DNA of 64,000 bases from Filobasidium wieringae (Eukaryota; Basidiomycota; Tremellomycetes; Filobasidiales; Filobasidiaceae). The position numbers and the translations under genes were made by a program. The notes under the pieces were generated by a model. The model ran no database searches and was not told where the DNA came from. It worked only from the letters and a program-made list of their open reading frames with translations. Of this stretch, positions 1 through 10,926 are shown piece after piece; position 1 is the stretch's first letter, and each line of letters opens with the position of its first letter. The DNA is taken from positions 124,001 through 188,000 of the forward strand of contig BCIV01000010.1 of assembly GCA_001600055.1 (NCBI GenBank), read 5' to 3'.

Positions 1-1330
1 AGCGTGGTTATGGTTGAGCCAACCGCCAGCTCTGCCATATCTTCCTCGGAATGGGCATGGGAACAGAAGTACATCAGCAAACACATCCGAATGGCTGACT
101 CCTTGGTAGATGTACAGTGGGATCTCGATCAGCCATTCTCGTCATCTGCCAATCTATCCCGCACCAAACTCCTGGTCGGAGTGATCCAATCCAACGCCGA
201 GGCTATTCCGAAAAACATGGCTTCGGGCAGTGAGACTCCAGCCACTCCACCTACTTATATGTCATTCCAGCACGGTTACGACCGCACAATAGCAACATAC
301 TTCCGGCAACTCGTTCGTGGTTTCAAAGATAAGGCCATCCGCGATTGGGGGAAAGGCGACAGGTATGGCAGTAGTCCTCAATATGGGAATGCTTCAAGGG
401 CCTGTGTTGATATTTCCTGCACACACACAGACAAGCTTTGACATCAGAGATCTCACGCTTGGAAGATAAGCTACAGCATCGTGGTCATTCACAGGATGCG
501 TTCCAACGCCTTCTGAACTTGGGGGGGACATTAGAAACCCAAGACAAGAGACTAGAAAAGAGTGGCAGTAGTGACAATAGCCGGACGAGATCGAAATTGA
601 ACGCTGTGAGTGTTGTCGTCTGTACATTCTGCAACAGGAACTGAATCGACCCTCGCTCGCAGATGGTTGTCTGGGTGCAAGCCTGCAGGTCGTTGTCCGA
701 TTGGGCAGGCGATCAGTATTCGAACTTTGACAGTGTTTATTGGATGCCTCCCTTGTCCCTAGTAACGGCGATTGACAATGCCAGTTCTGATCCTGCCATA
801 TATTGGTATCGATCGGACCCAACTGGGGTCTATAGTCCAGAGGTAAGTACAAATGACTCTCTCAGATATTCGCAGATCCCTGACAATCTTGCATAGTACC
901 TAAACATCTTCGATACAATCTGGAACTTGAAGCACGATTCACTTCCAGCTAGCAAGCGGGGGCCTGTGATTGACGAGCCTCCATCAAATTATCGCCCTAT
1001 CAAATCCATCCCCTACCCTGTCTCCACTGCTACAAAGCTAAAAGAAGCACCTCAGTCATGGATGTTTGAACCCGAATGGCTGGAGGGTGAGCGATTTGAT
1101 ACAACCAATTGGAAGCGCACGCTGATAAATGATTTGCGGATGGGATTCTCAATAATTGCAACAAATTTGCGTTCATGATAAAAGCTCATCCTGACTACAT
1201 GCTCAGGATTGTACCTTCTGGGGTGTGGCTGACCCCGGATCAGGTAGAAAAGACAGACTGGTTCCGGGATCACCCTTGGAGTACTCGAGACCTTCTGAAA
1301 AGGAAGCGGTCCAGCAGCAAGCACATGTAA
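1..1330 (+). CDS. unrecognised protein, 3' part of gene
   Basis: The reading frame is open at base 1, so the 5' end lies outside the window. Exons by splice sites and phase: <1-362, 431-605, 663-842, 897-1086, 1185-1330, giving 350 residues ending in a basic tail (LLKRKRSSSKHM) and TAA at 1328. The first four introns are 57-98 bases with GTATGG, GTGAGT, GTAAGT and GTGAGC donors. The last one is chosen because it removes an in-frame TGA and rejoins EWLE to a conserved-looking HPDYML stretch; without it the gene would appear frameshifted. The protein is rich in Trp, Tyr and Pro, with no evident membrane span, and I do not recognise its family. It could be a carbohydrate-active or secreted-pathway protein, but nothing seen proves this. 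The model is fairly secure; the function is unknown. Confidence 0.6.
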
Positions 1331-1618
1331 ATTGATCCTTTGTGATACTTTTTCAGAAAAATGTTGAATTACTGAGAGGCGCGCATCCTAGCCGATAGAC
1401 GAGTAAGAAGCTTAATGACGATATTTCATAGTTTACGGATAATTTCATACAAATTATGGGGTCTCAGCTCGCTATGCCGGGTATCGCTCTCGCTCAAATT
1501 ACGGATTCGTCAGAAGCTTCAGAAGGGGATACGAATAGCTGCCCCTTTGCTGATTCCATATTCCCCAACAAACTGTGCTACTCGAAGACACATGAAGACT
1601 CGAATATAAAGCCTGACC

Positions 1619-3324
1619 ATGAGCGCTGCCATCCCGATAGACGATGCCAAGTTGTTCGTCGACTTTCGTCAAGCACAGAAATTAGCAAAAGATCGTAATG
1701 ATGTTGCTACTGCGACAACGGGTACATCTATTACCGCGGCCTTCGCCCGGTCATTTGTTTTGCTTCTTGGTGAGCCTAATTTCATTCGGATTGCAGGCGA
1801 CGAAGTGGGCAAGTACTTACCTGACTGCTTTCGCGCAGATTAGGCGTCTATTTTAAACGACCGTCGAGATTGTTCAGACCCAGTCGAGTGGATACGTTGG
1901 CGACGTTACGTCAAATGGCTTTATCTGCCAATCAGTCGCTATCTCCTGCGTTCATCCGAGCTCTTGTTAAAGATAAAGGCGTAAGCGGACTGATTTGACG
2001 AGGTGCCTTTCGTGTGTGCTCATACTATCCGCTTGTGTATATAGCCAAGAGCAATCCTACAATCCATCCTCCCTCCTCTTCTTATCAATACCGCACTAGG
2101 GACCCTCCTCTTCACATCACATTCATACTTCTGCTACCTCTTGTCCCGACTACAATACTTTGCACCCAAAGCCATATCCACCCCAGACCTCGAATCCCTA
2201 TCCGACCCAGAGAGCCAATCTTACCTCGCTCAATGGACGACGCTCACGAAACGTGGAGAAACTTTGACCTCCATTCCTATTCAAGAACCACGTACAGGGT
2301 CAGGGGACGAGGACGAGACGGGTCCGGAGTGGTTGTCTTTTGGCGCGGAAGACCAGATCAGTTTCATGGAGAGTATCCATCGATTACCTCATCCGACCAT
2401 TTTGAACGCTTTAGCCGGGGCTTCGGCAGGTGCTCTACAGGGATTGGTGTTCGCTCCTATTGAGAATACTGTCAGGTCAGTCGCATCGGATCACAGGAGA
2501 GTTTGTCTCAAGCTGATTTGATTCGATGTAGATTGCTACAACGAGGAATCACATCATGGTCAGAAGCATTCTCCAGAGTCTTTGGATTCAAGTTCTCCAC
2601 AGCTCGGTTTCGTCCTATCAAAGACCTTGGACTACCCTCTTCTTCTCAGGAAGTCAAGCAGTTTTTGGGATTCGGTCAAGGTGTGCGCAAAGCTTGGAAA
2701 GGCGTTAGATGGGGTATTGCAAGGGATATGTTAGGGTTCGGGATGTTCTTCTCAGCGTTCGACGTTTCAAGACGGTTAGGTTTGGGAGTCAAGGCGATGC
2801 TGACACCGGAGAAGACGATGATCCTTATGGATTCTGATGCAGGGAATCTGGGGAAGGGTCAGATGGTAGATGATTTCGGACTACATCCGGTGGCCCCTAC
2901 GAAAGCGAGACTCGCTCAGGCCGCTTGTCTCGTAGCAGGAGGAATCACGGCTTCCTTCCTTGCGGAGTTCGTTACTCGACCGATCCGGAAACTGGAAGAC
3001 CTCGCCAAGATCAAAGAGAATCGAGCTCCTGGACTCGAGTTCAGGGCGAAACCTACTCATATTCGGGGCGCGATCAGACCGTTTCAGTCTTCTATACTTC
3101 CACTCGTACGGCGCACAGTACATGATGAAGGGTTGAAAGGTTTCTTCCGGAACCCTGCGGCGTTTCATACACCACTATCAGATCGAGCGTTCGTAAATAG
3201 AGTGCCTCTGGGAGGACTTCAGCGAGTCAAAATGCGCCTCACCAAGCTGGGATGGAGGCTGGTGGGAGTTGGGCCTTGGGGATTCGGATTCCTGATCTTT
3301 GCCTATGTCGGCGGGGAAGTCTGA
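1619..3324 (+). CDS. divergent mitochondrial carrier-like protein
   Basis: Exons 1619-1769, 1844-1980, 2045-2475 and 2532-3324 join in phase to 503 residues. The ATG at 1619 starts MSAAIPIDDAKL. The N-terminal part was recovered only by splicing, as the larger downstream frames carry no usable ATG. Seen in the sequence: a Gly/Ala-rich helix followed by PIENTVR (about residue 230), which resembles the mitochondrial carrier signature Px[DE]xx[KR], and a second Gly-rich helix with TRPIRKLE near residue 380. Family knowledge: SLC25 carriers have three such repeats in about 300 residues; here the protein is longer and the repeats are degenerate, so it may be an outer-membrane or pseudo-carrier such as the Ugo1 type. 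A TATAAA lies only about 10 bases before the ATG, so the true start might differ. Membrane location is inferred. Confidence 0.7.
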
Positions 3325-3462
3325 GTACGGTTCGTTGTATCCTTAGAGCTAGTCGCAGCGTATACCAACCATGTGACCGAAGTTGGTAACCGGCATGACG
3401 TAATCTCGCGCTAAGCGAGAATCATCTTGGCACGCAGCATAGCAGAGCATATCTGAACCAGA

Positions 3463-3468
3463 TATAAA
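3463..3468 (+). promoter_or_regulatory. TATA box of the LOR gene
   Basis: TATAAA lies 99 bases before the ATG at 3567. CA-rich sequence follows up to the start codon. This is the normal distance for a short fungal 5' leader. Confidence 0.4.
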
Positions 3469-3566
3469 CCACTTCAACTCCACGTCGAATGCTGAATATC
3501 TTAATATCCTGAGCTTCTCTTTCGCCTCACAAACATACACATTAGACACATACAAACACACACAAC

Positions 3567-4391
3567 ATGGGATTCTTGGACAAATTAGCTGGCGGTGGAC
3601 GTGCTCCTCCTCCTACCTTGCAACCTGTTGGCCATGCCATCGGAGTCATGCCATATTATACACAGCATCAGCAGGAGATCGCTCTGAAGGTCAGGGAGAG
3701 GAAAATGTCTTTTAGCGGGGACGACTTCGCTGTCAAGGACGCGTATACGGGACAAACCATGTTTATTGTGGAGGGAAATACATTCTCCTTTCGGGACTCG
3801 AAAGGTGAGTTTAGTGCCACTGCAGGTCACAAGCCCTTCCTCATTCTGCTGCTCCTCAGTAATCAAGAATGCTCAGGGGCAACCTTTGTTCAAACTCAAG
3901 ACCAAGATGCTATCAATTCATTCAACTTACCTCGGCCTGCATCCCAGTAACGATGAACAGATCTTCCAAGTCAAATCCTCGTTCAGTTTCGGAACCAAGC
4001 TTACTGCCAGCTTTAGGAATGTTGCTGGGGACGGTCAGGATTACGAGTTGATCTTGAAGGGAGACCTATTAGACCGTAGTGCGGAGATTACCACGACACA
4101 GGGCGTTCCTGTTGCCAGAATCTCGAGATCATTCGCCAATGCGGGACAAGTATTCTGTAAGTTGGAAGCCGACTGGGTAGCCATCGAAAATGAAGCTTAG
4201 TCCAACCCTCCTTTACGTAGTCGACCAGCAGACGTATATCGTCACTGTAGCTCCTGGAGTGGATGCTGCACTTCTTTTGGCTATCTGTATCTGCTTGGTC
4301 AGTTACCACGATCGATCACCACGCGATCAGACCGAGTGCTCACATCTTTATGCCATGACAGGACGAGAAAGCAAACGAGAACAAGAACTAA
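3567..4391 (+). CDS. LURP-one-related (LOR, tubby-like fold) protein
   Basis: Exons 3567-3804, 3860-4156, 4221-4297 and 4362-4391 give 213 residues, the usual length for the LOR/DUF567 family. The N-terminus is Pro- and Gly-rich (GGGRAPPPTLQPVG). The body has the alternating beta pattern of the family (YTGQTMFIVEGNTFSFRDSK, then IKNAQGQPLFKLKTK). The end has the typical hydrophobic helix APGVDAALLLAICICLDE. The last two exons are short (77 and 30 bases) and are needed to reach this helix; reading through the third exon junction would stop early. LOR proteins are structurally related to phospholipid scramblases and tubby proteins, and their biochemical role in fungi is not settled. The gene converges on the RNase III-like gene, with about 250 bases between the stop codons. 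Confidence 0.82.
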
Positions 4392-4642
4392 ACAACAAAT
4401 CTGATCGTCAAACGAAATCTTAAGAGAGCAAACCGTTGTAATTCCTAAATTGCGAAACTATCGACACATGACAATCCATCACTTAGACCCACACTCCCGG
4501 CCAGATCTCTCTCGGTGGGTTGTCACGCTTGCTAAAGCCTTCACAAGATCGTATAATTCGGAAACCAGGATATCGTATAATCAGTCCGTAATTCTCGAAG
4601 TCGAATTTGAGGTACCCCAACAGTTAGGATCCCTGTGCGTCG

Positions 4643-5445
4643 CTACAAGCTCTCCTAGAAATTGACAGTCGGTATTGGAGAACAACGTGAGGGAGTGACC
4701 GACTTACGTTCAGACTCGGAACCGTCCCATGCTCGCCGAATTTCCCTTGATTAGCAAGATTACGCTCAGGTTTAGGCTTGCACCGTTTCGGAGCCTTCTC
4801 CGGTTGTCGATATTTGCCTTTCTTAGCGTAGGAATCCATGTATCGGAACACTTTGCGGCTGAAGAGTTGCCTCATCCATGCTTCCAATTGTAAGTAAGGC
4901 TTGCTACCTTCTTTTCCTGCTTTCATGCGTATAGTCATGTCCTGGTACAGCCCTCCGACATGCGCTTCAAAAGCGTCTGCTAGGAGGGATTGTCCTTCTT
5001 GGTCGTTGTTGCCATTGGTGTGCGTATCGGTAGTAAGAATGTCGGACAGACGGTAGTGGCGGGCAAGGTAAGATAAAGTGACGTTCGACACGAGGACGGC
5101 CCGTATAGCCTGTATAAGAGTATTCCGTATATCAGCGCAAGTGATGTCCGTGAACACCATTCGCCTCACATACCGTTTTGCCGTCGACAGCTACCTCGGG
5201 ATACATCTCGTCAAGAATTTGTGTGACCTGATTCGCTATGTATGAGTCGCCGATGAAATCGGTCTTTTGGGGACTGCAAGAATTCGACTCGAGGGTGAGC
5301 TCCGTCCATCGTCAAGTTCACTGCACCTGAACAACGGTTGTGCGCCTTGTTTGAGAGCTGGGGGATGGGAATCTGCAGTAAAGGTGGTAGAAGGTCGAGC
5401 TTCATTTCGACGAGAGGCGCCTTCCATGACACCTGAGGCGAGCAT
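4643..5445 (-). CDS. RNase III-fold protein without dsRNA-binding domain
   Basis: Exons on the minus strand: 5445-5327, 5273-5174, 5109-4708, 4654-4643; 210 residues, ending SLNESL after a 12-base last exon. The RNase III core is readable: DFIGDSYIANQV, then a helix with LVSNVTLSYLARHYRL, then LLADAFEAHVGGLYQD. The second catalytic Asp and Glu (DAFEA) and the Asp of the first motif (GD) are present. The first glutamates of the usual ERLEFLGD motif are replaced (QKTDFIGD), and the upstream THRS-type element is missing. There is no dsRNA-binding domain. It could be a mitochondrial ribosomal mL57/mL44-type pseudo-nuclease or a small active RNase III; the sequence favours the former. The N-terminus is the least secure part: an upstream exon or a further intron within 5327-5445 is possible. 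Confidence 0.62.
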
Positions 5446-5674
5446 GTAGACACAACCAGGCTAGTCGACTTAAGGAGCCTGAGAAGGAGAAGCCATCGCT
5501 CTTAAGGGTGGAGGAAGGATTCGAAGATGTCAAGTCTATAATCTGTGACATTATATTGCTGATGTGATACATGAACGAAGAAGCACGAGTACAAATGATA
5601 CAACGGAACCAAATCGTCACAACTCCATCTCCTCGGAATTGCTTCCGGCGACCGCCCCAACCACTGCCTCAGAC

Positions 5675-8600
5675 TCATCCAGAGCAGGCCATGCATGCTT
5701 CCTTGTTGTCGATGCTGCATTGCAAAGCTGCCGCTGCTCGCTCGTCAGCTCTTCGCTTGGCCTCTTCGTAGGTGATCTCTTCGTCATCGGAAGGAGGCGA
5801 AGGCGATGAAGGGGAAGGGCTACCGGGAGGAGATCCTGCACCCAGGTGAGATGGGGTAGGTGACGCTACAGGAGCATCGTTGAGCGAGAGTTTGGCAATG
5901 CTTGGGTTGATAGCGGAATAAGGCTTCCTAGGCGTGACGGGTGCGGCCATAGGAGCGGGAGCAGCGATAGGCTTGGCAATTCGTGCTGCCTTTTTGCTAG
6001 CTTCAGCCTCTGTGGAAGAGAAGGTCAGATTAGTACGGTAGATAAGCCGATACCCTCGAAAGCATGGCACGTACCCTTGATCATGCTCTGGTCCAGAGTG
6101 AACTGAATGGCGTTAACGGCCGGTCGAGTCCTCAGGTAGTACATTCCAGTCTTGAGACCCTTCTTCCACCCGTAAAAGTGCATGGAAGTCAACTGTCCCA
6201 TGGAAGGGTTGGTCAAGTGAACGTTCAAGGACTGAGACTGGTCGATAAAGGCACCACGATCGGCAGCGAGGTCGATGACAGCCTTCTGACTGATCTCCCA
6301 GACGGTCTTGTAGATCGCCTTGAGCTCGGCAGGGACACCAGGGATATTCTGGACGGATCCACCGTGAGCAATACTACAGACGGCACAAGAGTCAGCAATA
6401 GTCAAAAACGCTGTCTAGATCCGTGCGACTAACATCCTGTTCTTCATATCATCATCCCAGAGACCCATGTTAACCAGGTCTCGCAACAACCAAGGGCAAA
6501 CGACCTGGAACTCTCCAGCCAAGACACGTCGAGTGTAAATGTTGCTAGTGTAAGGCTCGAAACATTCGTTCCATCCCAAGATTTGGGAAGTCGAAGCTGT
6601 AGGCATGGGCGCAACGAGGAGCGAGTTTCGGATTCCGTGTTCGGCGATCTTGGCCTTGAGGGAAGACCAGTCCCAGAGGGAACTGGGGGTAATTCCCCAC
6701 AAGTCGTACTGCAGCCTACCCTCGGAAGCAGGAGATCCAGGATAAGACTGGTAAGTACCCTCCTCCTGGGCCATCTCGGAAGACGCCTCCAGGGCGGCGT
6801 GATAGATGGTTTCAAAGATCTGCAAGTTGAGTTGACGAGCGGCAGGTCCATCGAAGGGCATACGCAAGGCCATAAAGGTATCAGCGAGACCTTGAACACC
6901 GAGTCCGATAGGTCTGTGACGCATGTTAGAGTTCTTGGCTTCCTGAACGGGGTAATAGTTGACATCGATGACCTTGTTCAAGTTCTTGGTGACGACCTTG
7001 GTGACCTGATGAAGCTTCTTGAAATCGTATTCGCCGTTGGTGATGAAGGCGGGCAGCGCGAGGGAGGCCAAGTTACAGACGGCGACCTCATCAGGAGCAG
7101 AGTACTCGATGATCTCGGTACACAAGTTGGAAGACTTGATGGTTCCCAAGTTTTGCTGGTTTGATTTGGCTGAAGAAAGTACCAATTAGTCACGAGTCAA
7201 GCAACGGTTGACAATTCGAGCTCACCATTGGCGGCATCCTTGTACAACATGAAAGGACCTCCAGTCTCGGTCTGAGCGTCCAAGATCGCGTACCAAAGCT
7301 TTTGCGCCTTGATCGTCTTCCTTCCCTTTCCAGCCCTCTCATACCCCTCGTAGAGCTCGTCAAACTTCTTTCCGTGGACCTCGGCGAGTCCAGGACAATC
7401 GTTAGGGCACATCAAAGTCCATTCACCGTCCTCTTCCACTCGTCGCATGAAAAGATCGGGGATCCAGAGCGCGTAGAACAAATCACGCGCTCGGACTTCT
7501 TCCTTTCCGTGATTCTTTCGAAGATCGATAAAGTCGAACACGTCGGCGTGCCAAGGCTCGAGGTAGATGCTACAGAGCCATGATGATAAGTACCAAGCGT
7601 CATATACTTGAACGATGCAACTCACGCAAAGGCTCCAGGCCTCTTGTTTCCACCCTGATCGACGTATCGAGCGGTAGCGTCATAAGCTCTCAACATGGGT
7701 ACGATTCCGTTACTGTAACCGTTCGTTCCGGCGATATAACTACCCTTGGCTCGAATGTTGTGAATGTTAAGACCGATTCCACCGGCGGTCTTGGAGATCA
7801 TCGCACATGTCTTCAAGGTGTCGTAGATTCCCTCTATCGAGTCGTCTTTCATGGCAACCAAGAAGCAAGAAGACAATTGAGGGTGAGGAGTACCGGCGTT
7901 GAAGAGCTAATAGCGTGCGAAGAGTAGATCAGCCTCAGCGCTTCTCGGAAGCCTTCGAGCGAGGCTTACAGTGGGCGAAGCATGAGTAAAGTATCGCTCG
8001 CTCATCAAGTTGTACGTCTCGATAACCTTGTCAACGTTCTTCCCCCAGATTCCAACCGCAACACGCATGATCATGTGTTGAGGACGTTCGGCGATCTTTC
8101 CATCGATTCGAAGCAAGTAGGATCGTTCGAGGGTCTTGAAACCGAACTACAGGCAGGCGCGATAGGCTGAGTTAAGATATCTTCGAGTGCGAAGTACCTT
8201 CTTGAAACTCACGTAATTGTATTGGAAATCTCGGTCGTAGATGATGGCGGAATCGAGCACATCCTTGTTCTCCATGATCGCCTGATAAGTCTCATCACTG
8301 ATCATAGGCGCCTTCCTCCCGTTCTTGGGGTTGACCCAAGTGTAAAGATCGTGAACGACCGCAGAGAAGATCTTCTTGGTCTCCTTGTGGAGGTTAGAAA
8401 TGGCAATTCTGGCGGCAAGGATGGCATAATCTGGGTGCTTCGTGGTCAAGTAGGCAGCGGTCTCGGCAGCGAGGTTGTCGAGTTCCACGGTCGTTACTCC
8501 TTGATGGACACCTGCAGCGACCTTCTTGGTGATCCTGAAAGCGTCAAGGGACAGTGTCAACAAAGAACATGATAATAGGTATGTTGCCCGGACTCACTCG

Positions 8601-8823
8601 ATAGGCTCAACAAAGTTGCTGTCGAGGCCGTAAGAAAGCTTGTTGATCCTGGCAGTGATCTTGTCGAAACTAGGTAGAAGAGAAACATCTCGTCAGCCTG
8701 TGTGATCATTCGACATGTCTTCTCCGACAACAGTGCACGAACACACATGCATGTCAGGAGACGACGAAGCAGAGATACTCACGCCACACGCTCTCTTCGT
8801 CCATCACGTTTGTATACCCACAT
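5675..8823 (-). CDS. RNR1: ribonucleoside-diphosphate reductase large subunit
   Basis: Nine exons: 8823-8783, 8669-8598, 8534-8213, 8146-7970, 7906-7626, 7569-7226, 7169-6434, 6373-6075, 6009-5675; 868 residues, close to the usual 850-890. It reduces ribonucleoside diphosphates to deoxy forms in the cytosol with the RNR2 small subunit. An N-terminal ATP cone begins at [13 protein letters not shown]. The active site is intact: redox Cys218 (HPQLSSC), the radical site around Cys429 (NLCTEI, with Asn427 and Glu431), redox Cys444 (VAVCNLAS), the GSVQNIP loop and a C-terminal CMAC pair that re-reduces the site. Residues from about 780 form a Pro/Ser-rich flexible swinging arm. A stretch of 6583-7164 on the other strand is only an antisense shadow. 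The promoter holds an MCB box, consistent with G1/S control. Confidence 0.97.
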
Positions 8824-9010
8824 CGTGTTGATCGTTTGTGTAGAATTTAGGTGTTTGACAGGGGGTTTGTTTGGTAGGTCAGATGATCAAGCTTCGATAT
8901 ACGAGGCCAAATACAAGAGTGAAAGATTGTAAGTCAGGGATGGTAAGGGGTTGGAAGCGGCGATCGAGGGGAAGGGGAGGTTCGAGCAGAGGGAAGAAAG
9001 TGTTTGTTGC

Positions 9011-9028
9011 TTTATAATGAAAACGCGT
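9011..9028 (-). promoter_or_regulatory. RNR1 promoter: MCB box and TATA-like element
   Basis: Within the 410-base gap between RNR1 and the thiolase stop (8824-9233), a perfect ACGCGT lies at 9023-9028, and TTTATA (TATAAA on the RNR1 strand) at 9011-9016, about 190-200 bases before the RNR1 ATG. CG-rich repeats of the GCGCGCGTCGCG type follow at 9041-9052. ACGCGT is the known MluI cell-cycle box bound by MBF (Mbp1/Swi6) in front of fungal DNA-synthesis genes, including RNR1. Function here is inferred from motif and position. Confidence 0.55.
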
Positions 9029-9233
9029 TGAGTCGCTGAGGCGCGCGTCGCGTCAGTCGCGTTCATCTAAGTCATTTACCGATCCGTCAGCTAGGAATCG
9101 TAAACATTCCCACGAGTGGCTGGTCAGGAATCGCTCTATCGGGCAGTCGTAGGCATAGCGTTTCACTGTCACACGTCATTCTGGGCTGCATTATTTACAT
9201 GTACAAATTTCATCACATCCCGTAAACAATCCA

Positions 9234-10926
9234 TCATTGCTCGTTGACAATCACACTGGCCATACCCATTCCCGACCCGATACACATACTAGTAACGATC
9301 ACCTTCTTATTCTCGCGCTTGCTCTCGGCCATAGCGGTAGCGATCTGTCGAGCTCCCGTACAACCCAATGGGTGACTAAATGATTGTATTGCGATCAGTT
9401 TTGTGCTACCTTTCGAATATGTTCACTGCGACTCACCCAAGGGCAATAGCACCTCCAACAGGGTTCACCTTCTCGTATGGCAAACCGATCTGCTTGATGC
9501 TCATAACAGCCTGACTGGCAAAGGCCTCGTTGATCTCGTAAATATCGACATCCTCCTTGCTGATTCCCGCCTTGGCCAAAACTTTGGGAACGGCATAGGC
9601 AGGTCCGACTCCCATGATCTTGGGGGGTACTAATGATTTACAGATGGCCAATGAGCAAGGGTGCATACTTGTGGACTCGCGCTCGAGACTCACCTCCCAC
9701 TACAGCCGAGATGACGAATTTACCCAAAATAGGCAAACCCAACTCCTTGGCGACCGATCGCCTTGCCAAAAGAACAGCAGCAGCACCATCAGAAACCTGA
9801 CTGGCGTTTCCTGCATGGGTAGTACCGTCCTTCTTGAAAGCGGGCTTGATCTTGCTCAAGGAATCGGCAGTTACTCCAGGTCGGATACCATCGTCTTCCT
9901 CAACAATGATCTCCTTCTCCTCTCCAGTCTTAGGGTCGACGATCTTGGTCTACAGGCAACGAAAACGTTAGTGCAATTCTCACTCATACCGTCGCATATC
10001 TCTACGCACCTTGACAGGAACAATCTCGCTCCTGAACTTCCCATCCTTCTGCGCCGTATAAGCCTTGGCGTAACTACTAGCCGCAAAAGTGTCCTGAACA
10101 TCCCGGCTGATCCCATACTGAGCCGCGACGTTCTCGGAAGTGATACCCATAGGGATCAAACAGTCTGCAGATTCTTGGTTCGAGAGGACTTTCTCCGACA
10201 TCTTCTCGGGCATGACTCCTGCTCCGTACCCCATAGTCATGGATTCGACTCCGGCACCTGTGCAAATAGCGATTAGCGATCGAATTCTAGTGTTGTGGAC
10301 ATGTATGCCACGTACCAATACCGATATCGATCTCTCCAGCTCGGATTTCATTGGCGATTTGAGCGACGGCGGTCAGTCCCGAGGAGCATTGTCGGTTCAG
10401 GGTGTTGATCGCAGTACTATAGGATTGGGAGCTAGCGTAAATTTCATGCCCTCTCAGCTTGACCGTCAACAGATACTTACGTGTTTGGGATTCCGACTGA
10501 CAAAGCAGCCATACGAGCTACATTAGCACCTCCTCCTGGTGGAAGAACGTTTCCGACAGCGATATCCCTAATGAAAATTTCATCAGATCGGTTCGACAAA
10601 GGCTTTGCGCTGCCGACTCACTCAATCTTGGCGGGGTCACATCGAGCACGAGTGTAAGCCTCTTGCAAAACGGCAGCCAGGAGTTCTTCGGGACAGGTAT
10701 CCTTGAATCCTCCTTTCTTTGCCTGTTACAGTCATCGAAAGAACAGATATCGAATATGGTGAGCATATTATCAAGGATATACGGAGCAAATGGGTAAAGG
10801 ACTCGCCTTGGTAATAGCGGTTCGGACGGCACTACAAATGACGACATCGTCGTTGGAGTTGATCAAGAGCTTGGCCCTGCCAACGGAAGGAAGCACGGAG
10901 GCGATAGATTGAAGAGCAGAAGACAT
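9234..10926 (-). CDS. 3-ketoacyl-CoA thiolase (acetyl-CoA acyltransferase)
   Basis: Eight exons: 10926-10807, 10722-10622, 10567-10481, 10416-10316, 10257-10010, 9949-9694, 9629-9437, 9375-9234; 415 residues. It catalyses the last step of beta-oxidation, thiolytic cleavage of 3-ketoacyl-CoA. Catalytic residues are visible: Cys113 in RQCSSGL, His370 in the [10 protein letters not shown] block and Cys400 in SMCIGSGMG. The NEAFA motif is also present. Similarity is to the peroxisomal Pot1/ACAA1 type. The first intron has a GC donor (AAG then GCGAGT); splicing there restores the family-typical [14 protein letters not shown]. The N-terminus has ALQSIASVL where peroxisomal thiolases carry the PTS2 nonapeptide (R/K-L-x5-H/Q-L), but the Arg and His are missing. 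The C-terminus NEQ is not a PTS1. Location is therefore open. Confidence 0.95.

Noticed and set aside
1087..1184. An apparent frameshift in the first gene
   Set aside because: A 98-base GTGAGC...AAAAG intron removes the TGA and rejoins the frame, so no mutation is needed.
4157..4220. A stop after the LOR body (GAAGCTTAG at 4192-4200)
   Set aside because: Splicing at 4157 to 4221 restores the family-typical C-terminal helix; the stop is intronic.
6583..7164. A 193-codon plus-strand frame
   Set aside because: It is a shadow of RNR1 exon 7, which holds the conserved radical site.
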